Below, piece after piece: positions 1 to 9,539 of a stretch of 64,000 nucleotides of DNA. The DNA lies in the NCBI RefSeq assembly GCF_014529935.1, contig NZ_JACVFC010000003.1:620001-684000 (forward strand), read 5' to 3'. This DNA is from Chitinophaga qingshengii. GTDB lineage: Bacteria; Bacteroidota; Bacteroidia; Chitinophagales; Chitinophagaceae. A program made the translations under genes and the position numbers. The notes under the pieces are model-generated. The model saw only the letters and a program-made list of their open reading frames with translations, was not told where the DNA came from and made no database searches. Numbering within the stretch: position 1 is the stretch's first letter; each line of letters starts with the position of its first letter.

Positions 1-1
1 T

Positions 2-3000
2 ATGTCACGCTCACAGGAGATGATTATCGCTATTGTGGGCATCCTGAAAGCTGGCGCCACTTATGTACCGGTAGATCCGGCTTATCCGGAGGTACGTATC
101 CGTTATATTCTCTCCGATACCAACTTTACTTTGATGCTCACCGATACGGTGGCTCAGCAGCTCCTGCCGGCTGATATTGCAGCTGCGCGTATCCTGGTGT
201 TATCAGGGGATGCCGGGGATGATATCTTGTCAGGGCAGCCTATCATCAACCCCAGCCGTCATACTTCTCCGGACAAACTAACTTATCTTATCTACACTTC
301 CGGTTCCACCGGACAACCAAAGGGCGTGGAGATGCCCGACAAGGCTTTGTTTAACCTGCTTTGCTGGCAACAACAGGAAATTGATACCACTACGCCTAAA
401 CGTATACTACAGTTTGCCAGCATCAATTTCGATGTGAGCTTCCAGGAGATATTCTTTACACTCAGCTTCGGTGGCAGTCTTCACCTGGTGGACGAACAAC
501 GCCGGAAAGACATGGCTATCCTGATGGAACAGATCAATGCGGAAAAGATCAATTGCCTGTTCCTGCCTTATGTGGTGCTGAAAAACCTGGTGGAATACGC
601 ACAGGAAAGTGGTATCTATCCGCAATACTTACAGGAAGTGATTACAGCCGGTGAACAGCTCAAGCTGAGCCATGACCTACGGTTATTCCTGGAAAAGGGC
701 AACACCCGCCTGTATAACCAGTACGGACCTACGGAAGCGCATGTAGTGAGCGCTTATACGGTACAGCCTGAAGATTATACCGAACGGGTATTACCGCCTA
801 TTGGTAAACCGATTGCCAACACCCGGTTATATATTTTGGACGCCAATGGCAATCCTTGTCCGGTAGGGGTGCCGGGAGAACTGTTTATCGGCGGCGTACA
901 GGTGGCGAAAGGATACCTGCATTTGCCGGAGCTAACAGCGGAGCGTTTTATGGCCGATCCGTTTGATGCAACCGGGAGCGGCCGCATGTACAAAACCGGC
1001 GATGTCTGCTGCTGGTTACCGGATGGTAATATCAACTACCTGGCGCGTAAGGATGATCAGGTGAAGATCCGCGGCAACCGTGTAGAAATAGGTGAGGTGG
1101 AAAGTGTATTGGGACAATGTGACCTGGTGGCGCAATGTGTGGTGCTGGTTAAAAATGATCAATACGGTAATAAGCGGCTGGTCGCCTATGTAGTGCCGCA
1201 GCGGCACTTCGGAAAAGAGGAACTGCGCACCTGGATGCAGTCCAGGCTGCCGGATTATATGATCCCCTCTCTGTTTATTACTTTACCGGAACTTCCATTG
1301 ACCAATAATGGTAAGATCAATAAACGCGCGTTGCCGGAAGCGGACCTGAACGCGCTCGGGGAAGCTACGTATGTGGCTGCACGTAACCTCACGGAACAAC
1401 AGCTGGTGGATATCTGGCGCGTTTTATTGCAGGTGGAAAGAGTGGGTGTGCATGATAATTTCTTTGAACTGGGAGGTCATTCGCTGTTGGCCATGCGCTT
1501 GCAGTCGGCCTTGCGTAAACAGATGGAGGTGGAAGTGGCCGTGAAATCCATTTTTGCCCATCCTACGGTCGCCCGATTGGCGGCCTTTATCCGCCAGCAC
1601 GGTAAAGGTTGGTTGCTGCCGGCGGTAACACCACAGCAACGGCCGCAACTGATTCCATTGTCGTATAGCCAGGAACGTTTGTGGTTCATTGATCAGATGG
1701 AAGGCAGTGTTCAGTACCACATGCCGGTCGTATTGCGGATGAACGGCGCCCTCGATAAAATTGCGTTGGACCATGCCTTCCGGGACCTGGTGACCCGCCA
1801 TGAGGTACTGCGCTCTGTTATTGTGCAGCAGGACGGGCATTCCGGCCAGCAGCTGTTGCCCGCACAACAATGGGAACTGCAACAAATAGATCTGCGCGGT
1901 CACCAACAGGCAATAGCGGATTATCGCACCCTCGTACATACGTTGATAAGGAAACCGTTTGATCTCACTAAAGCATACATGCTGCGGGTACACCTCATTG
2001 CATTGGACGATACGACCCATATCCTGGTGATGAACATGCATCACATTGCATCAGATGGTTGGTCTATCAGTATCCTGTTCAAAGAACTGATTGCCCTGTA
2101 CAATGGATATGCTACCGGAGAAAAGGTGAAGTTGCCGCCATTGGACATACAATATGCGGACTATGCCATCTGGCAACGGAAATATATGTCCGACGAGGTA
2201 TTGGCAGCGCAGCTGCTGTACTGGAAAGAGAACCTGAAAGCGGTGCCTCCATTGCAGCTGCCAACCGATAAAATGAGACCAGCTGTAAAAGGCAGAGATG
2301 GCGCGGTGGAATACCTGGAACTCAACCGGGAGCTGACAGATCAGTTGCTGGCCTTGTCGCAGCAGGAAGGAGTAACCCTTTTTATGACCCTGCTGGCAGC
2401 CCTCAATGTGTTGTTGTACCGCTACAGCGGGCAGGATGATATCTGTGTGGGCAGCCCTATTTCCGGCCGTACACGCCAGGAAGTGGAAAGTCTGGCCGGC
2501 TTCTTTATCAATACCCTGGCCCTGCGCAGCAGCCTGGCTGGTAATCCCGCTTTCCTTTCCCTGCTGCAACAGGTAAAACAAACTACACTCAGCGCTTATG
2601 AATACCAGGAAGTGCCGTTTGAGAAAATAGTGGATGCAGTAGTGACTGAGCGCGATATGAGCCGCAGTCCTTTGTTCCAGGTGATGTTGGTACTACAGAA
2701 TACACCGGATATTCCGGAGCTGACGTTAGGCGCGGTGCAGTTGTCAGAGGAGCCACTGGATCATATCAACGCCATATTCGACCTTAACTTCTGTCTGAAG
2801 GAGACCGCGGCAGGGCTTTCCCTGATTATTCAATACAGTACGGATTTGTTCTATCCTGATACAGTGAGAAGAATAGGTAAATATTTTGAGCAGCTGCTGC
2901 GTTCCGTGACCCTGCAACCTGCTACCCGCATATGTGCGTTACCGTTATTGGATGCAGCAGAAGAACAGCAGCTGCTGGAAGACTTTAACAGCCAGGTAGC

Positions 3001-6000
3001 AGCAGTGCCGCAGGGTATGTCGCTGCCGGGCTTATTCTCCGCCATGGCAGCGGCAAACCCGGATGCCCTGGCCTTACTATTTAAGGATGCGACCCTGTCT
3101 TACAAGGAATTGGATGAACGTTCTAACCAGGTAGCGCACTACCTGCGCGATAAAGGTGTTGGCCGGGGTAGCCTGGTGCCTTTATGTATGGAACGCTCAC
3201 CGGAAATGATTATCGGTCTGTTTGGCATTATGAAAGCCGGCGGTGCTTATGTACCGGTAGATCCTGAATATCCGGCGGATAGAATACAGTATATCCTTGA
3301 GGATACCGCCGCAAGTATAATGGTTAGCAGTCCTGCTGTCAGCGAAAAGCTGGGAAACGCCGCAGCTGGTATAGCACGGGTAATGGTTACAGACGCCGGC
3401 CTATACCCGGTAGCGGCGTTGCCGGATGCCCCGGCCGCCAATGATCTGGCTTATGTAATTTATACTTCCGGCTCCACCGGTAAACCTAAAGGCGTGTTAG
3501 TTGAGCATGGCGGTGTGGTGAACCTGGTGTGTCAGCAGGAGCTGTTACAAATAGACAGTGGAAGCCGCGTGCTGCAGTTCGCATCTATCGGCTTCGACGC
3601 CTCCTGTATGGAGATATTCGGCACGCTGTCGCAGGGCGCTACGTTGGTACTGCCCCGTAAAGAAGACCTGATGTCCGCCGCCGGATTTGCAGCGCTGATC
3701 AATAAACGAAAAGTGGACGTATTGTTTTTGCCGCCGTCTTATCTGCATAGCATGAAAGAAATGCTGAGCCGGGTGAAAACCATTGTATCCTGTGGGGAAC
3801 CGTTAAACAGAGAGGATGGAAGATACCTGCAGGCCAAAGGAGTGAGATTGATCAACGCGTACGGACCTACGGAAAACAGCATCTGCACCACCATGACCAT
3901 TGACCCTATCCGGGAAGATGACGTGGTAGTCATCGGAAAGCCGGTGGCTAACATGCAGGTGTATATCCAGGATATCCATGGTGGACTGTGCCCGATAGGC
4001 GTGGCGGGAGAGATTTGTGTAAGCGGTGCCGGTCTGGCCCGTGGTTACCTCAACCGCCCCGAACTGACCAGGGAAAAGTTTGTCATCAATCCTTTTACGG
4101 GAGACGATGAAACCCGGATGTACCGTACCGGCGACCTGGGCCGCTGGCTGGCGGATGGAAGCATTGAATACATGGGACGCATCGATGAACAGGTGAAAGT
4201 GCGCGGCTACCGGATTGAACTGGGTGAGATAGAAAATGTACTACAGGAATGCGAGCTGGTGAACGAAGCGGTAGTGGTCGTGAAAGGAGGGGAACATGAT
4301 AATAAGCTGCTCGTAGCCTACGTGATACCGCAGGATGAGTTCAATAAAGACGCTATCACGGCCTATCTGAAGAAAAAATTACCGGACTTTATGGTGCCGC
4401 CGGTGATGATAGAAATGGAATCATTCCCGCTGACGCCTAATGGTAAGATTGACCGGAAAGGGCTGCCATCGCCGGTATCCGGGATGCTCGACGATCAGCT
4501 GCAGGATGCTGGTCCTGCCAACGAAATTGAAGAACAGCTGCTGGAAATCTGGAAGGAGGTGCTGAACTTGCCACAGTTAGGCATACACGACAATTTCTTT
4601 GCGGTGGGTGGTAATTCCATCACCGCCATCCGGTTGATAGCCAAGATGAAAGTGGATTTCCAGGTCTCCATTAATGATCTCTTCCAACATCCTACCATCG
4701 CCGGTATCTCCAAATATGTGATTTATGAAAAGGATCACTTCAAAAATAAACTGGCGGCATTAATGTCGAGGTTTGATCCGGCACAGGTGGACCAGGAGGC
4801 CATGGAGGCGCAGGCAGCGCATAGACAGCAGTTGATGGTAATACAGCAACAGCCTTATCTGGAAAAAGTGAAAGCCTGGCAACAGCTGGATGTCAGCAGT
4901 CCGGTTACCTATCAGCAGATCTTACTATTGGGAGCTACCGGTTACCTGGGTATTCACTTGTTGTATGACCTGCTTCAGCGAAATGATACGCCGGTATGTG
5001 TGCTGGTGCGGGCTGAGAGCGATGAAGCGGCTTTCAGCCGGTTGTCGGAAAAGTATGCCTTTTACTTTGGCAAGCCTCTGCCCAAAGACCAAACGAAGTT
5101 GCAGGTACGGAAAGGAGATATTGCTTTACCACAGCTGGGAATGGATACTGCCGCGTTTGAGGCGCTGATGGCTGAAACGGATTGTATCCTGAATACAGCA
5201 GCCAACGTAAAACATTACGGCAGCTATAGTGAGTTTGAAGCCGTGAATACCCGTTCTGTACAAACGATCCTGGATTATTGCAAAATAGGAAGAACGAAGG
5301 TAATCCATCATATCTCTACCACCAGTGTGGCGGGTATGGCTGAAAAAGGCAGCGCCGATTATCTGTATACCGAAGCCGATCTGTTCAAAGGCCAGGCAGT
5401 ACCCAACTTCTATGCAAAGAGTAAACTGGAAGCGGAGCGATTGCTGGATGCAGCCAGAGCCGAAGGGGTAGCGGTCAATATCTACCGTGTAGGCCACCTG
5501 TCATTCCACTCGGCTACCGGCAGGTTCCAGGAGAATATTGACAACAACGCTTTCTATAACCAGATCAAAGGATTTATTTCCTTCCAGGTGATGCCGGAAG
5601 AGTTCAATGAGCTGGAATTGTCTAATATCGACCAGGTGTCTGCTGCGATACTGCAAATTTTTGATAAGCCGGCATTGCTGAACAGGAACTATCATGTCCG
5701 TAATCCGCATCTGCTCTCTGCTGCCGAATTTGTAGCTTATCTGAACAGTTACGGCTACGATATGGAGCTGACCAACGTGTATACTTATCTGCAACGGATG
5801 CTACAGTCCTACAAAACTAAAAAAGACCTGATAGACCGGTTATTCCTGCAAGCCGACTTGTTTGGCGATGATAACCAGGATATGGGACATCCATACCAGG
5901 TATGTTATGAGGCAACGAATGCTATCCTGAAAAAAATGAAGTTCAGATGGGCATACCCCGATGAAGAGAAAGTGCACCTGATGATCCGGTATGCGGAAGA

Positions 6001-6055
6001 AGTGGGCTTCTTTGAGCCGGTTCGCAGGGAAGTGGCGTCGCTGAAAGATTATTGA
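2..6055 (+). CDS. Nonribosomal peptide synthetase, 3' portion: A-T-C-A-T-terminal reductase
   Basis: The 5' end lies outside the window; the ATG at base 2 falls inside the first adenylation (A) domain. Domain order: A1 (to about residue 445; TSGSTGQPKG core), carrier (GGHSLLA, Ser about 494), condensation (about 550-985; HHIASDG active site about 680), A2 (about 1010-1490; TSGSTGKPKG), carrier (GGNSITA, about 1537), then a NAD(P)H reductase (about 1635-2017) with GATGYLG at about 1643 and a YAKSK Tyr/Lys pair at about 1804. It assembles a peptide on phosphopantetheine arms, and the reductase should release it as an aldehyde or alcohol. My hand alignment to GrsA gives pocket residues DVQFIAQVVK for A1, near the proline code, and DAMFVCAICK for A2, hydrophobic or aromatic but unassigned. 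No thioesterase is present. Earlier modules and tailoring genes would be upstream of base 1. Confidence 0.95.
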   Translation: MSRSQEMIIAIVGILKAGATYVPVDPAYPEVRIRYILSDTNFTLMLTDTVAQQLLPADIAAARILVLSGDAGDDILSGQPIINPSRHTSPDKLTYLIYTSGSTGQPKGVEMPDKALFNLLCWQQQEIDTTTPKRILQFASINFDVSFQEIFFTLSFGGSLHLVDEQRRKDMAILMEQINAEKINCLFLPYVVLKNLVEYAQESGIYPQYLQEVITAGEQLKLSHDLRLFLEKGNTRLYNQYGPTEAHVVSAYTVQPEDYTERVLPPIGKPIANTRLYILDANGNPCPVGVPGELFIGGVQVAKGYLHLPELTAERFMADPFDATGSGRMYKTGDVCCWLPDGNINYLARKDDQVKIRGNRVEIGEVESVLGQCDLVAQCVVLVKNDQYGNKRLVAYVVPQRHFGKEELRTWMQSRLPDYMIPSLFITLPELPLTNNGKINKRALPEADLNALGEATYVAARNLTEQQLVDIWRVLLQVERVGVHDNFFELGGHSLLAMRLQSALRKQMEVEVAVKSIFAHPTVARLAAFIRQHGKGWLLPAVTPQQRPQLIPLSYSQERLWFIDQMEGSVQYHMPVVLRMNGALDKIALDHAFRDLVTRHEVLRSVIVQQDGHSGQQLLPAQQWELQQIDLRGHQQAIADYRTLVHTLIRKPFDLTKAYMLRVHLIALDDTTHILVMNMHHIASDGWSISILFKELIALYNGYATGEKVKLPPLDIQYADYAIWQRKYMSDEVLAAQLLYWKENLKAVPPLQLPTDKMRPAVKGRDGAVEYLELNRELTDQLLALSQQEGVTLFMTLLAALNVLLYRYSGQDDICVGSPISGRTRQEVESLAGFFINTLALRSSLAGNPAFLSLLQQVKQTTLSAYEYQEVPFEKIVDAVVTERDMSRSPLFQVMLVLQNTPDIPELTLGAVQLSEEPLDHINAIFDLNFCLKETAAGLSLIIQYSTDLFYPDTVRRIGKYFEQLLRSVTLQPATRICALPLLDAAEEQQLLEDFNSQVAAVPQGMSLPGLFSAMAAANPDALALLFKDATLSYKELDERSNQVAHYLRDKGVGRGSLVPLCMERSPEMIIGLFGIMKAGGAYVPVDPEYPADRIQYILEDTAASIMVSSPAVSEKLGNAAAGIARVMVTDAGLYPVAALPDAPAANDLAYVIYTSGSTGKPKGVLVEHGGVVNLVCQQELLQIDSGSRVLQFASIGFDASCMEIFGTLSQGATLVLPRKEDLMSAAGFAALINKRKVDVLFLPPSYLHSMKEMLSRVKTIVSCGEPLNREDGRYLQAKGVRLINAYGPTENSICTTMTIDPIREDDVVVIGKPVANMQVYIQDIHGGLCPIGVAGEICVSGAGLARGYLNRPELTREKFVINPFTGDDETRMYRTGDLGRWLADGSIEYMGRIDEQVKVRGYRIELGEIENVLQECELVNEAVVVVKGGEHDNKLLVAYVIPQDEFNKDAITAYLKKKLPDFMVPPVMIEMESFPLTPNGKIDRKGLPSPVSGMLDDQLQDAGPANEIEEQLLEIWKEVLNLPQLGIHDNFFAVGGNSITAIRLIAKMKVDFQVSINDLFQHPTIAGISKYVIYEKDHFKNKLAALMSRFDPAQVDQEAMEAQAAHRQQLMVIQQQPYLEKVKAWQQLDVSSPVTYQQILLLGATGYLGIHLLYDLLQRNDTPVCVLVRAESDEAAFSRLSEKYAFYFGKPLPKDQTKLQVRKGDIALPQLGMDTAAFEALMAETDCILNTAANVKHYGSYSEFEAVNTRSVQTILDYCKIGRTKVIHHISTTSVAGMAEKGSADYLYTEADLFKGQAVPNFYAKSKLEAERLLDAARAEGVAVNIYRVGHLSFHSATGRFQENIDNNAFYNQIKGFISFQVMPEEFNELELSNIDQVSAAILQIFDKPALLNRNYHVRNPHLLSAAEFVAYLNSYGYDMELTNVYTYLQRMLQSYKTKKDLIDRLFLQADLFGDDNQDMGHPYQVCYEATNAILKKMKFRWAYPDEEKVHLMIRYAEEVGFFEPVRREVASLKDY

Positions 6056-6068
6056 TACTTTTATAATG

Positions 6069-6127
6069 AATGAGGAATTGCCCTGGAGGAGACAGCCGTA
6101 AATGCTCTTTCAGGGCAATTCTTCATT
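6069..6127 (+). terminator. Long stem-loop after the NRPS gene
   Basis: A 17-bp inverted repeat (6069-6085 with 6111-6127, one G-U pair) with a 25-nt loop starts 13 bases after the NRPS stop codon. There is no T-run directly after it, so it may be a 3' end stabiliser or a weak terminator. The rest of 6056-6201 shows no gene. Confidence 0.5.
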
Positions 6128-6201
6128 AAATAAGGAAAGTATTTCCGCGACCTGATTGTTTTTTTTAAATTGGCTTTCTTTTTTATCATCATGAATATTT
6201 T

Positions 6202-6549
6202 ATGTGGAAGAGCATTAGATCATTGTTATACCTTTTTTTGGCCGGTTTAGCCGGCGGGATATTAATACTGTCATATGGACGATGGGTAAACAATACCCAT
6301 TTTAAGCAATTCAATGAAAGTAGTATTCAGGGTGTATTAACCGCATTTCGTTCAACCAGTACCGGAGTTGCCATATATATCAATAATAATAGAAAGTACA
6401 TTTTCCTTCCCAACGAGTCAAACCATTTTCAAAATACAGCGGCTATAGGGGATTCCATCATTAAACCGGCTTTCTCGCATTTATTGATCTTAAAGAAGAA
6501 AGATACAACATACCAATTTAACTTTAAGGGATTTGCGGCGAAGGAGTAG
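6202..6549 (+). CDS. Small single-pass membrane protein, unknown function
   Basis: The 115-residue product has a hydrophobic N-terminal helix (about residues 8-25, LYLFLAGLAGGILILSYG) and a soluble C-terminal part rich in beta-type sequence. It is probably anchored in the inner membrane with the C-terminal part outside. I do not recognise the family. It lies 146 bp after the NRPS and 25 bp before the next unknown gene, so it may share a transcript with that gene. The start is the ATG at 6202; an earlier ATG at 6191 is out of frame. Confidence 0.55.
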   Translation: MWKSIRSLLYLFLAGLAGGILILSYGRWVNNTHFKQFNESSIQGVLTAFRSTSTGVAIYINNNRKYIFLPNESNHFQNTAAIGDSIIKPAFSHLLILKKKDTTYQFNFKGFAAKE

Positions 6550-6574
6550 ACCATATAAAAGAGACAAATAAAGT

Positions 6575-7057
6575 ATGAAGCCAACAAAAGAACTCATCGG
6601 AATGCTGTTTCAGGAGATCGATGAACACCTGGATAGTATTGTGTCTGACAAACAAACACTGGTATACTATAATGAAATAATGGGAGATACTTCTTTCCTC
6701 CTGGCGGGAGTATTGGAATCCCTGTTGAAAGAAAATACGGCTGAATGGGATCATGCAAAGTGGATGGATGATAGCCTGTTAACCCATGTTGAAATAGAAA
6801 ATGATCTCCTGCGGATTAGTGGCATTATGATATGGGGAAGGGGAGGGACGACGGAGCAATGGGTAGCCCCGTTTTCTTTTGAAACGGCATTGCCAGGAAA
6901 CCAACACCTTCCCCGTAGGTTTTCCTTTCTTTTTTCTGATTGGGATCAACCGGAATTATCATATGGGGACTTCAATAAAAAGCGCCATTATTGGGAGGGA
7001 AGCCAGCGAAACTGGCGGTATGTTATCCACTCCGATGAGCATTTTACAGCATCATAA
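6575..7057 (+). CDS. Hypothetical soluble protein
   Basis: The 160-residue product has no signal peptide or membrane segment. The N-terminal half looks helical and acidic. The C-terminal half is rich in Trp and aromatic residues (WGRGGTTEQW, HYWEGSQRNWRY). Small acidic proteins of this kind are often immunity-like or DUF proteins in Bacteroidota, but I see no diagnostic motif and assign no function. It follows the small membrane protein at 6202 by 25 bp, so the two are likely co-transcribed. Confidence 0.55.
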   Translation: MKPTKELIGMLFQEIDEHLDSIVSDKQTLVYYNEIMGDTSFLLAGVLESLLKENTAEWDHAKWMDDSLLTHVEIENDLLRISGIMIWGRGGTTEQWVAPFSFETALPGNQHLPRRFSFLFSDWDQPELSYGDFNKKRHYWEGSQRNWRYVIHSDEHFTAS

Positions 7058-7106
7058 TGCTCTATTAAGAGGATTAATTACAGTATATTACTGAAAATAC
7101 CTTTGC

Positions 7107-7565
7107 ATGGAACCCTCCACCGTACAATTCAGAACACACCGCGTCGGCTATTCTGTGTCGGCAATTATTGGGCTTCTGGCTGCATGCCAGGGCTTATACT
7201 GGCTGGTAAGTGGAAGTGTAGGCTCCTTTTTCGGCTGGCTGTTTTTGGTGATCGGTTTGATAGCTTGCATTGGCTGTAGCTGGACCGCTATTCAACACTC
7301 CCTGGTACTGGAACTGAACCAGGAAGGCATTCTATACAAAAAGCATACTTACAGCTGGCATTCTTTGCGGAGCTATGCTATCCGGAAAGAGATCGCGGAG
7401 GGAGGCCTGTTCGTGTACCTGATATTGTTTTTTGTGGATGACAGAGCACCCCTGGAGATTCAACTGGATTGGCTGGAGAATAACGAAGCTATCCCGGATC
7501 AAATGGCGGTTTACACAAAATCTTTTGGGATTCAGTTTGAGGGGGTAGAAAGGAAAGAAGTATAA
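7107..7565 (+). CDS. Membrane protein with two N-terminal helices and PH-like tail
   Basis: The 152-residue protein has two predicted transmembrane helices (about residues 15-34 and 40-61) followed by a cytoplasmic beta-rich segment (LVLELNQEGILYKKHTYSW...). That arrangement resembles the bacterial PH-like membrane proteins common in this phylum, including those at 25031 and 25476. Function unknown. A perfect TAnnTTTG box (7098-7105) ends one base before the ATG. That is too close to serve this ATG as an ordinary promoter, so either the start lies further in or the box is chance. Confidence 0.55.
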   Translation: MEPSTVQFRTHRVGYSVSAIIGLLAACQGLYWLVSGSVGSFFGWLFLVIGLIACIGCSWTAIQHSLVLELNQEGILYKKHTYSWHSLRSYAIRKEIAEGGLFVYLILFFVDDRAPLEIQLDWLENNEAIPDQMAVYTKSFGIQFEGVERKEV

Positions 7566-7740
7566 ATTTTATCTTCAGTTAATCTCCGTGTCCTGATAGA
7601 AAACGTTTACTCCATGGCGGGAGTTATATTACTAGATAAGATGGTAGGTGTACACCCCAATACCGGCCGGTTTTTTATGGCATCCACTTTCTTTTTTAGA
7701 AAAATTATCGCACTTTTGCTGCCCAAATATTCATTCATTT

Positions 7741-8709
7741 ATGTTAAAGTACCTATCCCTGGCTAGTTTGTTGTTTGTAGCCCTTTCCCTGAAAGCAGAC
7801 CCCGGAAGAGATTCTGTAGACGTCTCCCAACAACAGATCAATCATGTAGTGGATTCTATCCGCCATGCGCAGAAGTATGAAACCGGTGTTATTAAATTGC
7901 CCGGTGGTAAGGCGGAAATTAAGATCCCTGCAGGATTTAAGTTCCTCAACAAGGAACAAAGCAAATACGTATTAACCAAGCTTTGGGGGAATCCTGAAGC
8001 CAATGCGGCCAATACGCTCGGTATGATCTTCCCTGAAAATTCAGACCCCTTCGCTGATAGCAGCTATGCTTTCATCGTAGAATACGAGGATGTGGGTTAT
8101 GTAAAAGATGATGATGCTGAAAAGATCAACTACGACGATATGCTGAAAACCCTCCAGAAAGACGAGAAGGAGGAAAACGTACAGCGTGCAAAAGAAGGGT
8201 ATCCCAGTATTCACCTGGTAGGATGGGCCCAAAAGCCTTACTACGACAAGCAAAACAAAGTACTGCACTGGGCTAAGGAAATTCATTTCGGTGACAACGA
8301 TGACATCAATACACTGAATTACCAGATCCGTATTTTAGGCCGCCACGGTATCCTGTCGCTGAATGCGGTATGTACCATGCGTGAACTGCCCCTGGTAAAG
8401 GCCGACATCGATAAAGTACTGCACATGGCTACTTTCACGGAAGGTAATACCTACTTTGATTTTGATCCTAAGATCGATAACGTAGCAGCATGGACCATCG
8501 GTGGACTGGTGGCCGGTAAAGTACTCCTGAAAGCAGGTTTCTTTGCCATGCTCCTGAAATTCCTGGCAGCCGGCTGGAAATTTATTCTCCTGGGATTTGC
8601 TGCCCTGGCGGGAGTGGTGAAGAAATTCTTTGGTCGTAAAAAAGAAGCGAAAGAACTGGAAGGCGATACTACGGTAACGCATACTGATGAACCTACTTCT
8701 ACGTTATAA
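7741..8709 (+). CDS. DUF2167 family membrane protein
   Basis: The 322-residue protein has a signal peptide (MLKYLSLASLLFVALSLKAD), a periplasmic domain and a C-terminal hydrophobic region (about residues 247-295). I recognise DUF2167 from the pattern GWAQKPYYD... LHWAKEIHFGD... LNYQIRILGRHG... and the Ala/Gly-rich AAWTIGGLVAGKVLLKAG helix. The family has no established role but recurs as a membrane protein in Proteobacteria and Bacteroidota. The tail is basic then acidic (KKFFGRKKEAKELEGD). The open frame extends upstream to 7648, but the signal peptide fixes the ATG at 7741. It is probably monocistronic, with a strong terminator at 8735. Confidence 0.8.
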   Translation: MLKYLSLASLLFVALSLKADPGRDSVDVSQQQINHVVDSIRHAQKYETGVIKLPGGKAEIKIPAGFKFLNKEQSKYVLTKLWGNPEANAANTLGMIFPENSDPFADSSYAFIVEYEDVGYVKDDDAEKINYDDMLKTLQKDEKEENVQRAKEGYPSIHLVGWAQKPYYDKQNKVLHWAKEIHFGDNDDINTLNYQIRILGRHGILSLNAVCTMRELPLVKADIDKVLHMATFTEGNTYFDFDPKIDNVAAWTIGGLVAGKVLLKAGFFAMLLKFLAAGWKFILLGFAALAGVVKKFFGRKKEAKELEGDTTVTHTDEPTSTL

Positions 8710-8734
8710 TCTGCTTAAAGCTATTGCTGACAGA

Positions 8735-8770
8735 GGTGATACCGGTGTAACGGTATCACCTTTTGTTTTT
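8735..8770 (+). terminator. Rho-independent terminator after the DUF2167 gene
   Basis: A perfect 10-bp stem (GGTGATACCG / CGGTATCACC) with a 6-nt loop is followed by TTTTGTTTTT. It ends the 7741 gene and isolates the sigma-factor operon. Confidence 0.92.
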
Positions 8771-8873
8771 ATGTAACGGTTCTGCCCTACATTAAATTAT
8801 TGTAAACTGCTACTACTTTACCTTTCAAACCAGAGCTTTGCGGTTGCTTTATAAACACCTAACTGCAAGCAGG

Positions 8874-9458
8874 ATGCGCGGACCAGATAGCAAAACAGGC
8901 AACCGGCCTCATTTTGATGAAATCTATGAACTGTACTGGAAAGAACTGTATGAAACAGCCTATAGGCGCGTACCTGCGGCAGATGCGGAAGATATCCTGC
9001 AGGAACTGTTCCTTTCGCTGCTGAAAAATCCGGCTATCATCACCAGTGAGGGATCTATCCGCGCTTACCTCCATAAAGCCCTGAAAGGAAGAATCATCGA
9101 TTTTTACCGGAAGAATTTGTTGAAAGAAGCCTTTGAGAGAAATGCCGCGTTTACGGCTCCCCGTTATATCACCAACCCCGATGCGCAGCTGATGCATAAA
9201 GAGCTGGAAATAGTACTGGAAAATGAAATCAGCAGCATGCCGGAACGTATGCAAACAGTTTTCCTGATGAGCCGGAAAGGTATGCTATCCAATGAGGAAA
9301 TTGCCCATGAACTGGCGATCTCCCATCAAACGGTGAGAAACCAGATCAGCGCGGCTATCAAAAGAATACGTAAGGCACTCCACCAGTATAACCTCGCCAA
9401 CGGCGCCGGTACCTATACCATCATTGCTGTCACTACCGCGCTGTTAACCCGGCCCTGA
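8874..9458 (+). CDS. ECF-type RNA polymerase sigma factor
   Basis: The product is a 194-residue sigma-70 family ECF factor. Region 2 (DEIYELYWKELYETAYRR ... DAEDILQELFLSLL) binds core polymerase and the -10 element. Region 4 (SMPERMQTVFLMSR ... SNEEIAHELAISHQTVRNQI) is the -35 helix-turn-helix. It is the first gene of a sigma / FecR / SusC / SusD / phosphatase set and should activate the TonB-dependent system when released by the FecR protein. The frame opens at a TTG (8838), but the ATG at 8874 gives the usual length and the usual start of region 2. Confidence 0.92.
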   Translation: MRGPDSKTGNRPHFDEIYELYWKELYETAYRRVPAADAEDILQELFLSLLKNPAIITSEGSIRAYLHKALKGRIIDFYRKNLLKEAFERNAAFTAPRYITNPDAQLMHKELEIVLENEISSMPERMQTVFLMSRKGMLSNEEIAHELAISHQTVRNQISAAIKRIRKALHQYNLANGAGTYTIIAVTTALLTRP

Positions 9459-9539
9459 CCAATGTTACGTTAATGTTAAGCCTTAAAACGGACCGGTACA
9501 TCCTTACACGTTGTTCGAGTATGTTCATAAAGACCGCAG

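Noticed and set aside
1424..2044. 206-residue open frame on the minus strand inside the NRPS gene
   Set aside because: It is antisense to the conserved carrier and condensation domains, has no recognisable domain and fits a codon-bias shadow.
7098..7105. TACCTTTG as promoter of the 7107 gene
   Set aside because: It ends one base before the ATG, which would put the transcription start inside the start codon; not listed as a promoter for that start.
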